Part shown: piece by piece, positions 52,721-62,815 of the stretch | How positions within the stretch are numbered: position 1 is the stretch's first letter | Layout: each line of letters opens with the position of its first letter | Assembly: GCF_001468125.1 (NCBI RefSeq) | Contig: NZ_LNYT01000022.1 | Location: 456,160-520,159, forward strand | Source of the DNA: Legionella rubrilucens | GTDB taxonomy: Bacteria; Pseudomonadota; Gammaproteobacteria; Legionellales; Legionellaceae | Direction: 5' to 3' | DNA length: 64,000 nucleotides | The notes under the pieces: generated by a model | Seen by the model: the letters and a program-made list of their open reading frames with translations, nothing else | Databases searched by the model: none | Told to the model about the DNA's origin: nothing | Made by a program: the position numbers and the translations under genes

Positions 52721-54091
52721 TTAGGGTTCTTTTTTGATCGGCCGTTTCCAGCCAAAGACGGTTTTTTGCCGGCTTTCAGTAAGGGTCAGTTCGCCGGAGG
52801 GGACATTTTTACGAATGGTGCTGCCAGCGCCAATGGTGGCATGGGCGCCTACCGTGACTGGCGCGACCAATTGCGTGTCTGAGCCGATAAACACCCCGTC
52901 CTCAATAATGGTTTGATGTTTGTTGACGCCGTCATAATTGCAGGTAATGGTCCCCGCACCGACATTGACCTTTTTGCCTAAGGTGACATCACCCAGATAG
53001 CTTAAATGACTGGCCTTACTGCCGATGTCAAACACCGCGTTTTTGGTTTCAACAAAATTGCCTATTTTGCAGTGTTCGGCTAAGCGGGTGCCCGGGCGCA
53101 GACGGGCAAAAGGGCCGACCTGGCAATGATCACCCAACACTGCCCCATCCAGCACGCTGTTGGCTAAGACTTCGCAATGTTCGCCCAGGGTGACATTGGT
53201 CAAGGTGCAATGAGGGCCTATACGGCTGCCTTTGCCAAGCGTCACTTTTCCTGAAAAAACGCAGTTCACATCAATGAAAACGTCTTTGCCGCATTCTAAT
53301 TCGCCGCGAATGTCAATGCGTGCTGCATCGGCGATGCCAATGCCCTGAAGCATGAGCTTTTCAGCCTGGTACTGCTGCCAGACGCGCTCCAGTTGCTGTA
53401 ACTGCAGGCGATTATTGACGCCTTGAATTTCAAACACGTGCGGGGTGGGCATGGAACCGATAGTCTGGCCTTCGTTCACCGCCAGAGTAATGATTTCCGT
53501 GAGGTAGTATTCTCCCTGCGCGTTATCATTGCTTAACCGGGGCAACCAGCGGACGAGATCACTGACCCTGGCACAGCAGATGCCGCTGTAGATTTCGCGA
53601 ATTTGCCGTTGGTCCGGTGTCGCATCCTTTTCCTCAACGATGGCTTCGATGGCCTGATTGGGGTTACGGACGATGCGGCCAAGGCCGGTGGGATCGTCCA
53701 ATGTGGCCAGTAGCAGGGTCAAGGCCTGAGCGTCTGTCGCCGAAGTCACCAGCGCCTTTAACGTGTCGGCCTGAATCAAAGGCACATCGCCTGAAAGCAC
53801 GAGGACCTGCGCCTTGGGATTTAAATGAGGCAGGGCTTTAAGCAGGGCATGCCCTGTGCCTAGTTGTTGCTCCTGCACCACCCAGTTGACGGATAGATGT
53901 GAAAGCGCCTCTTTGATCTGCTGCCCGCCATGGCCATAAATGACATGAATTGCCTGGGGACGTAGCTGTTGTGCTGTCTCCACCACCCGTTCAAGCATGG
54001 GTTTGCCGGCCAAGGGGTGCAGGACTTTGGGTAAATCGGAGTACATTCGTTTGCCCATCCCGGCCGCTAAAATAACAATCTCTAATGACAT
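52721..54091 (-). CDS. glmU: Bifunctional UDP-GlcNAc synthesis enzyme GlmU
   Basis: This 456-residue enzyme makes UDP-N-acetylglucosamine for peptidoglycan and lipopolysaccharide. The N-terminal uridylyltransferase shows LAAGMGKRMYSDLPKVLH (residues 7-24). The C-terminal acetyltransferase is a left-handed beta-helix of hexapeptide repeats from about residue 250, with the CNYDGVNKH motif near 385. Length equals E. coli GlmU (456). No glmS is seen next to it. Confidence 0.97.
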   Translation of the reverse strand: MSLEIVILAAGMGKRMYSDLPKVLHPLAGKPMLERVVETAQQLRPQAIHVIYGHGGQQIKEALSHLSVNWVVQEQQLGTGHALLKALPHLNPKAQVLVLSGDVPLIQADTLKALVTSATDAQALTLLLATLDDPTGLGRIVRNPNQAIEAIVEEKDATPDQRQIREIYSGICCARVSDLVRWLPRLSNDNAQGEYYLTEIITLAVNEGQTIGSMPTPHVFEIQGVNNRLQLQQLERVWQQYQAEKLMLQGIGIADAARIDIRGELECGKDVFIDVNCVFSGKVTLGKGSRIGPHCTLTNVTLGEHCEVLANSVLDGAVLGDHCQVGPFARLRPGTRLAEHCKIGNFVETKNAVFDIGSKASHLSYLGDVTLGKKVNVGAGTITCNYDGVNKHQTIIEDGVFIGSDTQLVAPVTVGAHATIGAGSTIRKNVPSGELTLTESRQKTVFGWKRPIKKEP

Positions 54092-54163
54092 GAATAAATT
54101 AATCCTTGCGTTATGTCGTGTTTATGTGTTGGCCGTAGCCGAATTAAACAGTCTGCATTTATG

Positions 54164-54191
54164 TTGCGAATCCTGAAATTACTGATATGAT
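54164..54191 (+). promoter_or_regulatory. Likely promoter of the 296-residue effector-like gene
   Basis: TTGCGA (54164-54169) and TATGAT (54186-54191) are 16 bases apart. Transcription would begin near 54198, about 23 bases before the ATG, leaving room for the AAGGAG site. Confidence 0.5.
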
Positions 54192-54220
54192 AAAAAAATT
54201 GCGACAAAAGGAGTAGTGCA

Positions 54221-55111
54221 ATGACTATTTTTCTTGAAATAGCGAAAGAATACCTCATTAAAGAACTGACCAAAATAAGCGATACGTCAGTGGCTTCAGA
54301 TAAAAGTGTAGGTAATACGGTGTGCAGTTGGTTGGGGCTAGGCCGTGATGAAAGCTTGTCTCAATGCAAGCGCGAGTTGACGGACATATTACGGACGGAC
54401 ATTCGCAATCTGGCATCGGATGCGTCGGATGAAAATAACGTCGGGGCATTAAATCATTTATTGAGTGAATGCCGGAGAAAAGCACGAGAGAAAGCCGATG
54501 AAAAAGGCTATTCGGAGGGAACATTCGGGCCTGCCATGAATGAGGTCAGTACCCTGCTCACTCAACTGTATGATCGTTTTGCCGCAGCCGGTTTATTGGA
54601 CATTCCCTACAACGCCAAAGATTCCGAACGACACCCTTTGACCGTGTTTCGCTACTGGGCAGGCGTTTATCTGGCCCACAAAGTGAAAGAAAACCGAGAT
54701 AACTCGCAAAGCACACTAAAAACCATTACCCATAATCCCAAAATCACGTCCCTCAATCTCCTGGAAAAACAAAAACAGGATGCTGTGGTGAGTTTTATCA
54801 GGGAATGCGACAAAGATCTCAAAACGATTAAAGAAGACCTTGAGAATTATAGAGACGTCTGCACTAAACGAGTGCTGGAATTCCTTCGGCGACTGCTGCT
54901 TAAAAATAAAGAACTGGTTGAGCATCATGGTACGAACTTAGAAATTCCGGTGACCATTTCGTTTTTTGCCTCGGCAACTGTTTCAGGTCCTGCACTGGGA
55001 CCTCATTCCGGGGAGCTAAAAAAATGCATTATGATGGCCATCAAAGAGTTAGGGGGCGACAAGGAAGAGAGTAAGGAAGAGCTACATACCGCGGCCACTT
55101 ACAACAGCTAG
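54221..55111 (+). CDS. Soluble helical protein with classic E-block tail, effector candidate
   Basis: A protein of 296 residues, mostly helical and charged, with no signal peptide or membrane helix. A coiled segment (FIRECDKDLKTIKEDLENYRD) lies near residue 190-215 and a hydrophobic strand pair near 245. The tail is KEESKEELHTAATYNS, with EESKEE ten to fifteen residues from the end, the position typical of Dot/Icm E-block signals. The start follows AAGGAG (eight bases). It ends one base from the ansA stop, tail to tail. The biochemical role is unknown. Confidence 0.7.
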   Translation: MTIFLEIAKEYLIKELTKISDTSVASDKSVGNTVCSWLGLGRDESLSQCKRELTDILRTDIRNLASDASDENNVGALNHLLSECRRKAREKADEKGYSEGTFGPAMNEVSTLLTQLYDRFAAAGLLDIPYNAKDSERHPLTVFRYWAGVYLAHKVKENRDNSQSTLKTITHNPKITSLNLLEKQKQDAVVSFIRECDKDLKTIKEDLENYRDVCTKRVLEFLRRLLLKNKELVEHHGTNLEIPVTISFFASATVSGPALGPHSGELKKCIMMAIKELGGDKEESKEELHTAATYNS

Positions 55112-55112
55112 T

Positions 55113-56123
55113 TTAATGACTGAGCTCCCCAAACAAGTTCATCTCCATGCGTTCCCTGACTTCCCCGGAAGTCAGGTTTTTACTTAAAAGGTAAAGCAGC
55201 TTGCAATGCGCCGCTTCCGGCGTCATGTCATGGCCGCTGATTAACCCGGCTTCTTTTAATGTATGCCCCGTGGCGTATTGATTCATCTCGACCCGCCCCT
55301 GCTGGCATTGGGTGCAATTCACGATGATGACGCCGCGATCGCAGGCTTCCCTGAGGATGTTTAAAAAGCGGGGATCCTTGTTCTGCGCATTGCCGGCACC
55401 GTAGGTTTCTAACACCAGTCCCTGCAAGGGTTGCTGCAACAGGTAGTTCAGCACATCCGCCGCAAAGCCCGGAAACAGGCGAAAATTGGCAATAAAATGC
55501 GGCTGTATGGGTTGCAGATGGAAGGATTTTGAAGGCGGTGGCAACAGATTGTCGTAATACAATTCAATGTTGATGCCAATGGAGGCCAGATGCGGGTAAT
55601 TGGGCGAGTCGAAGGCATCAAAGCTTTGCGCACTGATTTTGCGGGACCGGTTGCCGCGCAGCAGGCGTTGGTTGAAGTAAATGCAAACCTCGTTGATCGG
55701 CTGATGGGCACACAACCACAGCGAGGTGACCACATTGTCCAGTGCGTCATTGCGCACTTCGGCTAAGGGAATCTGCGAACCGGTGATGATGACGGGCTTG
55801 GCTAAATTTTCGAGCATAAAGGACAGCGCCGAGGCCGTGTAGGCCATGGTGTCGGTCCCATGAAAAACAACAAAGCCGTCGTAATGCTCATATTCCTCGG
55901 CAATGTCCCTAGCGATTAAATTCCAGTCATTGAGCGTCATGTTGGAGGAATCAAGCAGGGGCTTGTATTCTTTTATGGAATAGAATGGCATCTCCTGATG
56001 ACGCAAGGCGGGCACCAGCGCCAGAGCGGCGGAAACATAGCCTTCCGCCGGTTCATAACCGTGTTCGGTTTTCACGGAGCTGATGGTGCCGCCGGTATTA
56101 ATAATAAGTATTCTTTTTTTCAT
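55113..56123 (-). CDS. ansA: Type I L-asparaginase
   Basis: This 336-residue enzyme hydrolyses asparagine to aspartate and ammonia. Catalytic landmarks are the N-terminal INTGGTISS with the first threonine, HGTDTMAYTA with the second Thr-Asp pair, and VIITGSQIPL. No signal peptide is visible, so it is the cytoplasmic type I form. It uses the ATG at 56123 and converges on the effector-like gene with a one-base gap. Confidence 0.95.
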   Translation of the reverse strand: MKKRILIINTGGTISSVKTEHGYEPAEGYVSAALALVPALRHQEMPFYSIKEYKPLLDSSNMTLNDWNLIARDIAEEYEHYDGFVVFHGTDTMAYTASALSFMLENLAKPVIITGSQIPLAEVRNDALDNVVTSLWLCAHQPINEVCIYFNQRLLRGNRSRKISAQSFDAFDSPNYPHLASIGINIELYYDNLLPPPSKSFHLQPIQPHFIANFRLFPGFAADVLNYLLQQPLQGLVLETYGAGNAQNKDPRFLNILREACDRGVIIVNCTQCQQGRVEMNQYATGHTLKEAGLISGHDMTPEAAHCKLLYLLSKNLTSGEVRERMEMNLFGELSH

Positions 56124-56215
56124 GATGAGGACTAATTTATTCTCTTTTAATTATAGCGTTCATTGCCTGCTGTCTTCCAGAATGACGTGACGATTACGCA
56201 AAAATAATAATCGCC

Positions 56216-56245
56216 TTGACAGCCTTCGATTCGTAGTGATGAAAT
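56216..56245 (+). promoter_or_regulatory. Possible promoter of the 392-residue unknown gene
   Basis: A perfect TTGACA (56216-56221) is followed at 18 bases by TGAAAT (56240-56245). The -10 is weak. Transcription would begin near 56252, about 25 bases before the ATG at 56277. Confidence 0.4.
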
Positions 56246-56276
56246 TACCGCCAGAGATGATGTCAAGGAGACCGGC

Positions 56277-57455
56277 ATGACCAAAAGTAAACTGGAAGAA
56301 TTGCAACTTGAAATGGAAAAGGTTTTCTCGCCACTGGAAAAGCGCAGAGAAAACTACTTAAGCACCTTAAAAAAAGTAAGGTTACAGCTCTGCAGCTATT
56401 TTTTTAATGAAAAAAACCAGGATTTGCATGAAAGGGCGGCCAGTGGGCAGCAATGGTTTGACTGGGAGGACGTCAAACCCGGTATGGAAAATTGTTTGCC
56501 TGAAGAACAAGTTCTGGCAGAGCGCGCTAACGAACTGCAGTCACAGTCGCCCGTCAGAATAAGCATTACCGAGGCGCTGGATTACCAGGTTGCCCAGAGC
56601 GGGCTATCGCTTCAACGGGTAAAAATGGGGTATGAATTTAAACCGGAAAAACCTTATACCCCAAAGGCTCAGCTTTTTATGCAGCAATTTGCCGGCGCTT
56701 TGAGTATTTACCGTGTGTATTTAAACATTTATGAAATTTATTGCTGCAATTACCCGTTTTTAAAAGTGGACAGTCATAAACAGTGTTTGGAAAAGGCAAC
56801 GGACATCCACAAGGAAACACAGCAGGCCTCATACGATGCCGCTCTGATTTTTCATGAGGCCAAGGACAATGCCCGTGTCATTAAAACCTTGCTGGCGGCT
56901 ATCCGAGAAGGGCAGGAGGACTTCGATCATGCCATGAAACTGCAGGCCGCTCATCTGGCTAAGCAATTTGAATTGGCTGCCGAAGTCATTGAAGATTGCT
57001 ATAAGAAACACCCGAACAGTTCCCTGTTGTTTTTTGCTATGGATTCTGAATGGCAGCGTTTACTTAAAGGCATAGCAGCTGACTTATTCGAAAATCAATA
57101 CACGTATTCTTCTTTTGGCGGAACGCTGACCATTTTGCCTAAATTCATGGAAACGGTCATTGCTGAAATCATGCAATTTTACCTGGTTGCGTGTGAAAAC
57201 CAGATTCCCTATCGCGGAGAACTGTTGCGTAGAGCTCTCCATTTGACGTCCGAGGTGATGACCAAGCTCCGAGTGGACGCGGCGATCAAGGACGTGTCTC
57301 TCGACATCCAGATGGCGACGCCTGAGTCCCAACCATCCGATTTTCCATCCTTGTATGCACTGTATGGTTTGTGCCTTAATCCAACAGCAAAATCGGCCCC
57401 AGAGGAATCCTTGAAGCAGTCTGATTTGGCCCCCTATTCGTTAAGTCAGCAATAA
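56277..57455 (+). CDS. Soluble helical protein, effector candidate
   Basis: A protein of 392 residues with AAGGAG seven bases upstream of its ATG. It is helical and Gln/Glu/Lys-rich at the N terminus, then aromatic-rich helices (YRVYLNIYEIYCCNYPF near 145-160) and a charged amphipathic stretch (200-250). There is no membrane helix or recognisable domain. The tail has APEESLKQSDLAPYSLSQQ, with EE about 16-17 residues from the end and Leu at -4, a weaker fit to the Dot/Icm signal than its neighbours. Its position between ansA and nudH may mark a species-specific insertion. Confidence 0.6.
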   Translation: MTKSKLEELQLEMEKVFSPLEKRRENYLSTLKKVRLQLCSYFFNEKNQDLHERAASGQQWFDWEDVKPGMENCLPEEQVLAERANELQSQSPVRISITEALDYQVAQSGLSLQRVKMGYEFKPEKPYTPKAQLFMQQFAGALSIYRVYLNIYEIYCCNYPFLKVDSHKQCLEKATDIHKETQQASYDAALIFHEAKDNARVIKTLLAAIREGQEDFDHAMKLQAAHLAKQFELAAEVIEDCYKKHPNSSLLFFAMDSEWQRLLKGIAADLFENQYTYSSFGGTLTILPKFMETVIAEIMQFYLVACENQIPYRGELLRRALHLTSEVMTKLRVDAAIKDVSLDIQMATPESQPSDFPSLYALYGLCLNPTAKSAPEESLKQSDLAPYSLSQQ

Positions 57456-57532
57456 TCGCAGATTTATTTGCCAAGGTCTTGCAGTTTATGGAAAAATTAT
57501 GCCATTAGTGATTTAGTCTAAGCAGTGATGAG

Positions 57533-58057
57533 ATGGTGATTGATCGTGCCGGGTATCGGCTGAATGTAGGGATCATCCTGGTTAATGACTCTGGACGGGT
57601 TTTTTGGGGGCGAAGGCACGGTCATGATGCCTGGCAATTTCCGCAGGGCGGTTTGGCGCAGGGGGAAACCGCACTGGATGCCATGTTTCGTGAGTTGCGG
57701 GAGGAGGTGGGTCTTGATAAAGAAGACATCGAAGTCTTAGGCTCTACCCGGCGCTGGCTTAAATACCGCCTCCCCAAACAATATTTGCGCCATGGCAGCG
57801 AACCTTTAGTCATTGGTCAAAAGCAAAAATGGTACCTGTTGCGGTTAGTCGCCAGCGAGCAGAAAGTGCGTCTGGATTTAAGCGATTCACCCGAATTTGA
57901 CAGCTGGCGCTGGATTGATTACAACGAACCGCCGGCGCAGGTTATTTTTTTTAAACGACAAGTGTATGCCCAGGCCATGAAGGAACTGGAGTATTTATTA
58001 AAAAAACGCCGTAGCCCATTCAGCCACCGCCGCAAGCGAGGTAATCATAATCGATAA
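57533..58057 (+). CDS. nudH: RNA 5' pyrophosphohydrolase NudH/RppH
   Basis: This 174-residue Nudix enzyme converts 5'-triphosphate mRNA ends to monophosphate, starting decay. The Nudix box is [23 protein letters not shown] (G-x5-E-x7-REx2EExG), and WQFPQGG precedes it. GQKQKW and PEFDSWRW match RppH. The C terminus is basic ([18 protein letters not shown]). ATG 57533 is used; a GTG one codon later is nearly equivalent. The next gene starts on the base after its stop, so the two are probably co-transcribed. Confidence 0.95.
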   Translation: MVIDRAGYRLNVGIILVNDSGRVFWGRRHGHDAWQFPQGGLAQGETALDAMFRELREEVGLDKEDIEVLGSTRRWLKYRLPKQYLRHGSEPLVIGQKQKWYLLRLVASEQKVRLDLSDSPEFDSWRWIDYNEPPAQVIFFKRQVYAQAMKELEYLLKKRRSPFSHRRKRGNHNR

Positions 58058-60355
58058 ATGTTAAAAATTCTCAAGCGCATCGTACAGGACGTCACCACAG
58101 CCAACCATTTGACAGAGGCTTTGGACATATTGGTACAACGGGTCAGAAAGGCTGTTGATACCGATGCTGTCTCTGTTTACCTCATTGACAGCAAGCATGC
58201 CGAATACGTCCTGATTGCGACTGACGGATTGAACAAACAGGCCCAGTTTCGCGTACGGGTGGGTTTGGACAACGGTATCATTGGTCTGGTAGGGCGCCGT
58301 GAAGAACCCATCAATGTCGAGGATGCGCCCAATCATCCTGATTTTCACCACGATCCGCTGCTGGAGGAAGAGCAATTCAAAGCGTTTCTTGGTGTGCCCA
58401 TTATTCAGCATCGTAAATTATACGGCGTGATTACCGTGCAGCAGTCTGAACGGCGCTGTTTCGACGACGCGGAAGAGGCGTTTTTAATTACGCTTGCCGC
58501 CCAGCTCGGCGGCATTATTGCCCATGCTGAGGCGACAGGAGAACTGGCCGAACTCACTCAGCCAAAACCCATAGGTGCCCAGAAGGCCGATGTGGTACAG
58601 ACTTCATTAAGCGGAATAGGCAGCGTGCCGGGCATCGGGATTGGCAGTGCCGTGGTCGTTTATCCGCCCGCAGACATTGACGCCGTACCGCGTATCCCTG
58701 TTGAGGAAGCGGATGTCGATGAGGAAGTGACGACCTTTTATGACGCCCTGCAGGTGGCCCGCGAGGACATGCAACGCTTAAGCCGGCGCATGAAAAGCAA
58801 TGTCGCGGAAGAAGAACATGCTCTGTTCGACGTGTATGTCCGTATCCTCGATGACGAAAGCCTGGGCGCGGAAGTGGAAGAGGTGATTCGTCAGGAAAAA
58901 CTAAGCGCTCAGGCGGCCTTGTCCGTCGTGATTAAAAAACACGTGCAGCAATTTGAAAGCATGGAAGATGAATACCTGCGCGAGCGCGCCAGCGATTTTC
59001 GCGATCTTGGCCGGCGTGTACTGGCCGAATTGCAGCGCGGCCAGCGTGAGGAAATCACTTACCCGCGCCGCACGGTGCTCATTGGTGAGGAAATCCCTGC
59101 CTCGGCGTTGGCTGAGGTGCCCAAAGGGCAGCTCGTGGGTGTGGTATCGGCTCGCGGCGCCAATAATTCCCATGTGGCCATTTTAGCGCGTGCCCTGGAT
59201 GTGCCCACCGTGATGGGGGTCAGGGGGTTAAAAGTCGAGCAGTTAAGCGGTCGTGCCATTATTGTCGATGGCTTTCTCGGGCATATCTATCTTTCGCCGT
59301 CCAAATCGGTATTGGCTGAGTTTAAAAAGCTTGCCAAAGAAGAGGAAGCCTTGAATCAGAGTTTAGTCAGCCTGCGCGACAAGCCGGCGGAAACCCTCGA
59401 TAATTATCGGATTTCTCTCCAGGTGAATACCGGCCTGGCGATGGATGCGGGCCTGTCCATGAGTGTTGGGGCTGAGGGAGTCGGTCTTTACCGGTCTGAA
59501 ATTCCATTCATGAGCCGCGACAGGTTTCCTTCCGAAGACGAACAATACATTATCTACCGTCAAATCCTGAAGGCCTTCGCCCCGCGTTATGTGACCATGC
59601 GCACGCTGGATATTGGCGGCGATAAAACCCTGCCTTATTTCCCGGTCGAAGAAGATAACCCTTATTTAGGCTGGCGGGGCATCCGCATCACCCTGGATCA
59701 TCCCGATGTGTTTTTGATGCAAATCCGTGCCATGATGCGGGCCAGTGAAGAATTAAACAACCTTAAAATCATGTTGCCTATGGTCACAACCCTGGGCGAG
59801 GTGGAAGAAGCGATTTTGCTGATTGAGCAGGCTTATCGTGAATTATTGGAAGAAGGCTGCAACATTGAAAAACCCCGTCTTGGCGTGATGGTGGAGGTTC
59901 CCGCTGCCGTTTATCTGGCTCGCGAATTGGCGAAGCGTGTTGATTTTCTCTCGGTTGGCAGCAATGATTTAACGCAGTACTTATTGGCAGTCGATCGTAA
60001 CAATGCCCGGGTGGCAGGCCTCTATGATGCGTTTCACCCGGCCATGTTGCAGACCTTGATGAAAGTGGTGGAAGGCGGGCATGCTGCGGGCGTCGAGGTC
60101 AGCATTTGCGGCGAGATGGCCAGCGATCCGCTGGCGGTTATTTTATTAATGGCCATGGGTTTTGATATTTTAAGCATGAATTCGGTCAGTTTACCTCGCG
60201 TCAAATGGGTGATTCGCAATTTCTCGTTAGCCAATGCCCGTAAAATTTTAGCCGAGGTACTTGAGTTTGAGCACCCCCAGGCCATACGCCTGCACCTGCA
60301 GCGCGCGCTGGAAGCGGAAGGCCTGGGCGGCCTGATTCGGGCCGGGCGGTCCTAG
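58058..60355 (+). CDS. ptsP: PtsP, enzyme I of the nitrogen PTS
   Basis: This 765-residue protein transfers phosphate from PEP to NPr (PtsO). An N-terminal GAF domain (about residues 1-150) is followed by the enzyme I N-domain, the phospho-histidine swivel domain (catalytic His in RGANNSHVAILARALDVP, near 370) and the PEP-binding barrel (SVGSNDLTQYLLAVDRNN and the EMASDP region). It senses nitrogen or metabolic state in many bacteria; the ptsO and ptsN partners are not seen here. The upstream ribosome site is poor. Confidence 0.96.
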   Translation: MLKILKRIVQDVTTANHLTEALDILVQRVRKAVDTDAVSVYLIDSKHAEYVLIATDGLNKQAQFRVRVGLDNGIIGLVGRREEPINVEDAPNHPDFHHDPLLEEEQFKAFLGVPIIQHRKLYGVITVQQSERRCFDDAEEAFLITLAAQLGGIIAHAEATGELAELTQPKPIGAQKADVVQTSLSGIGSVPGIGIGSAVVVYPPADIDAVPRIPVEEADVDEEVTTFYDALQVAREDMQRLSRRMKSNVAEEEHALFDVYVRILDDESLGAEVEEVIRQEKLSAQAALSVVIKKHVQQFESMEDEYLRERASDFRDLGRRVLAELQRGQREEITYPRRTVLIGEEIPASALAEVPKGQLVGVVSARGANNSHVAILARALDVPTVMGVRGLKVEQLSGRAIIVDGFLGHIYLSPSKSVLAEFKKLAKEEEALNQSLVSLRDKPAETLDNYRISLQVNTGLAMDAGLSMSVGAEGVGLYRSEIPFMSRDRFPSEDEQYIIYRQILKAFAPRYVTMRTLDIGGDKTLPYFPVEEDNPYLGWRGIRITLDHPDVFLMQIRAMMRASEELNNLKIMLPMVTTLGEVEEAILLIEQAYRELLEEGCNIEKPRLGVMVEVPAAVYLARELAKRVDFLSVGSNDLTQYLLAVDRNNARVAGLYDAFHPAMLQTLMKVVEGGHAAGVEVSICGEMASDPLAVILLMAMGFDILSMNSVSLPRVKWVIRNFSLANARKILAEVLEFEHPQAIRLHLQRALEAEGLGGLIRAGRS

Positions 60356-61156
60356 ATGCCGGATCTTTTATTCACCTCCCTGATTTATGCTGTAGCCGGT
60401 GTAATTGCCGGTTTGCTGTCTGGCATACTTGGCATTGGCGGCGGCCTTGTGGTGGTGCCGGCCCTGCTTGCTATTTTCCAGCAGCAAGCCGTGATCCCGC
60501 CTCCGTTAAGCATGCATTTTGCGGCAGGGACATCGTTAGCCGTGATGATATTTACCTCGCAATCGTCCATTTATTCACACTTTAAACTGGGCGATATTTT
60601 ATGGGGAGTTTATCATCGTTTATGGCCGGGTATTTTCGTCGGTGTGATTGCTGGCGCTGTCAGTGCCTATTTTATTCCGACGCGGGTGCTTGAGATTATT
60701 TTTGGTCTCTTTTTGTTGTTAGTGGGTGTTAAAATGCTTCGGGAAGAGAAAGTAACCCGGCATCGCCAATTCCCTCGCGGATGGGTTAATGCCCTGGTGA
60801 CAGGGATCATCGGTTTTAAATCAGGATTGTTAGGCGTTGGCGGCGGCGTGCTGATTATCCCCTACCTTACTTATTGCGGGGTGGATACGAGAAAAATTGC
60901 TCCCGTATCCTCCTTATGCACTCTAACGGTGGCTCTTCTTGGCACCCTTATTTTTATTCTGACCGGCAGCCGGGAGTCAGGACTGTCTGCTTATGCCACC
61001 GGGTTTATTTATTGGCCGGCCGTGGTCGCTGTGGCCATCCCCAGTGTGTTATTTGCACCCCTTGGTGCAAAATTAAATTATATTCTGCCTGTAAAACAAT
61101 TGCGTTACGGTTTTGTGGTCATTTTGTTTTGTACAGCGCTGACCCTGCTGTTCTGA
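60356..61156 (+). CDS. TauE/SafE-family sulfite/anion exporter
   Basis: A membrane protein of 266 residues with about eight helices. The GLLSGILGIGGGLVVVPALL segment near the N terminus and the repeated GFKSGLLGVGGGVLIIPYL near 145 are the two-repeat signature of the TauE/SafE (DUF81) family, which exports sulfite, sulfonates and similar anions; the substrate here is unknown. It starts on the base after the ptsP stop and is probably in the same transcript. Confidence 0.9.
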   Translation: MPDLLFTSLIYAVAGVIAGLLSGILGIGGGLVVVPALLAIFQQQAVIPPPLSMHFAAGTSLAVMIFTSQSSIYSHFKLGDILWGVYHRLWPGIFVGVIAGAVSAYFIPTRVLEIIFGLFLLLVGVKMLREEKVTRHRQFPRGWVNALVTGIIGFKSGLLGVGGGVLIIPYLTYCGVDTRKIAPVSSLCTLTVALLGTLIFILTGSRESGLSAYATGFIYWPAVVAVAIPSVLFAPLGAKLNYILPVKQLRYGFVVILFCTALTLLF

Positions 61157-61177
61157 CACCAATTTATTGAGGTTATC

Positions 61178-61951
61178 ATGCTGCCATTTCCCTCCATTGA
61201 TCCCGTTGCCTTTTCCATTGGCCCCCTGCAGGTGCATTGGTATGGGTTAATGTATCTTTTTGGCTTTGTCATGGCCTGGCTGCTTGCGCATTGGCGGGCG
61301 AAACGGTATTCGCTTGACTGGAGCAGTGAACAAATCAGTGATCTGATTTTTTATGCGGCCATCGGCGTTATTCTAGGCGGCCGCTTAGGGTATATGCTGT
61401 TTTATGGGACTCAGCAACTCCTTGCCAACCCCTTGTCCTTGTTAAAGTTATGGGAAGGCGGTATGTCGTTTCATGGCGGATTGCTGGGGGTGATGGTTGC
61501 TCTGGCTTTGTTTGCCCGTAAAACCCAAAAAACCTTCCTGCAAGTGGGGGATTTCATCGCACCGCTGGTGCCTTTGGGATTGGCTGCCGGTCGGGCAGGG
61601 AATTTTATTAATGGTGAACTGTGGGGGCGGGTAACGACTGTCCCCTGGGCCATGGTATTCCCCCACTCTGATGGGCTGCCGCGGCATCCGTCGCAACTGT
61701 ACGAATTGGGCCTTGAGGGGATTGGTTTGTTTATCCTGCTCTGGTGGTATGCCTCCAGACCGCGTCCGACAGGGCGGGTATCGGCTTTGTTCTTAATCGG
61801 GTATGCTATTAGCCGGATGTTTGTCGAATTTTTCCGGGTACCCGATGTGCAATTGGGTTATTTGGCATTGGGTTGGTTAACCATGGGGCAGTTGTTATCA
61901 ATTCCCATGCTTATTTTAGGACTCTGGTTGTGGTGGCGGGCTGAATCATGA
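61178..61951 (+). CDS. lgt: Prolipoprotein diacylglyceryl transferase
   Basis: This 257-residue inner-membrane enzyme adds diacylglycerol to the lipobox cysteine of prolipoproteins. About seven helices are visible. The family signature is [14 protein letters not shown] (near residue 140), and MSFHGGLLG with the conserved histidine lies near 95. The stop TGA overlaps the thyA ATG as ATGA; a lgt-thyA pair is common in gammaproteobacteria. Confidence 0.97.
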   Translation: MLPFPSIDPVAFSIGPLQVHWYGLMYLFGFVMAWLLAHWRAKRYSLDWSSEQISDLIFYAAIGVILGGRLGYMLFYGTQQLLANPLSLLKLWEGGMSFHGGLLGVMVALALFARKTQKTFLQVGDFIAPLVPLGLAAGRAGNFINGELWGRVTTVPWAMVFPHSDGLPRHPSQLYELGLEGIGLFILLWWYASRPRPTGRVSALFLIGYAISRMFVEFFRVPDVQLGYLALGWLTMGQLLSIPMLILGLWLWWRAES

Positions 61952-62742
61952 AAACATATCTTGAATTATTACAACATGTGCTGGATAAAGGGGTAAAAAA
62001 ATCGGATCGTACCGGTACCGGTACCCTGTCGGTGTTTGGTTACCAGATGCGTTTTAATTTACAGGAGGGCTTCCCTCTGGTCACAACCAAGAAATTGCAC
62101 ACGCGAAGCATTATTCATGAATTATTGTGGTTTTTAAAAGGCGATACCAACATTGCCTACCTCCATGAAAACGGCGTGACCATCTGGGATGAGTGGGCTG
62201 ACAGCGAAGGCAATCTGGGACCTGTGTACGGACAGCAATGGCGCTCCTGGCCGGCGGCGGATGGCCGTACCATCGATCAATTAAGCGATCTGCTTCAGCA
62301 GATTAAGAACAATCCTGATTCAAGGCGGTTGATTGTCAGTGCCTGGAATGTCGGCGAACTCGACAAGATGGCTTTAATGCCCTGCCATGCCCTTTTTCAG
62401 TTTTATGTCGCCAACGGTCAGTTATCTTGCCAGCTTTATCAACGTTCTGCCGATATTTTTTTAGGCGTGCCGTTTAATATCGCCTCCTACTCCCTGCTGA
62501 CCCACATGATCGCGCAACAGTGCAATCTGGGTGTGGGGGAGTTTATCTGGACTGGCGGGGATTGCCACCTGTATTTAAATCATCTTGAGCAGGCCCGCAC
62601 GCAATTGGCACGCGAGCCGTTGCCTTTACCGCAACTGCACTTGGCTCGTCGCCCGGACAGCCTGTTTGATTACCGGTTCGACGATTTTGTCTTTGAAAAT
62701 TATCAATGCCATGCGGCAATCAAGGCGCCCATTGCGGTTTAA
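61948..62742 (+). CDS. thyA: Thymidylate synthase
   Basis: This 264-residue enzyme makes dTMP from dUMP with methylene-tetrahydrofolate. The catalytic cysteine is in [11 protein letters not shown] (near 146), with [17 protein letters not shown] and the N-terminal [13 protein letters not shown]. Length equals E. coli ThyA (264). Its ATG overlaps the lgt stop. Confidence 0.98.
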   Translation: MKTYLELLQHVLDKGVKKSDRTGTGTLSVFGYQMRFNLQEGFPLVTTKKLHTRSIIHELLWFLKGDTNIAYLHENGVTIWDEWADSEGNLGPVYGQQWRSWPAADGRTIDQLSDLLQQIKNNPDSRRLIVSAWNVGELDKMALMPCHALFQFYVANGQLSCQLYQRSADIFLGVPFNIASYSLLTHMIAQQCNLGVGEFIWTGGDCHLYLNHLEQARTQLAREPLPLPQLHLARRPDSLFDYRFDDFVFENYQCHAAIKAPIAV

Positions 62743-62773
62743 CGTGGCGCAATCGATACCAACCTGACTGCTT

Positions 62774-62793
62774 TACCGCGGCTTGCCGCGGTA
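62774..62793. terminator. Palindromic hairpin after thyA
   Basis: TACCGCGG (62774-62781) pairs with CCGCGGTA (62786-62793) around CTTG. It lies between convergent thyA and the YhhN gene, with no clear T-run on either side, so a bidirectional or factor-aided terminator is likely. Confidence 0.55.
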
Positions 62794-62815
62794 TGCAATT
62801 AAACAGGGTCTGAGG

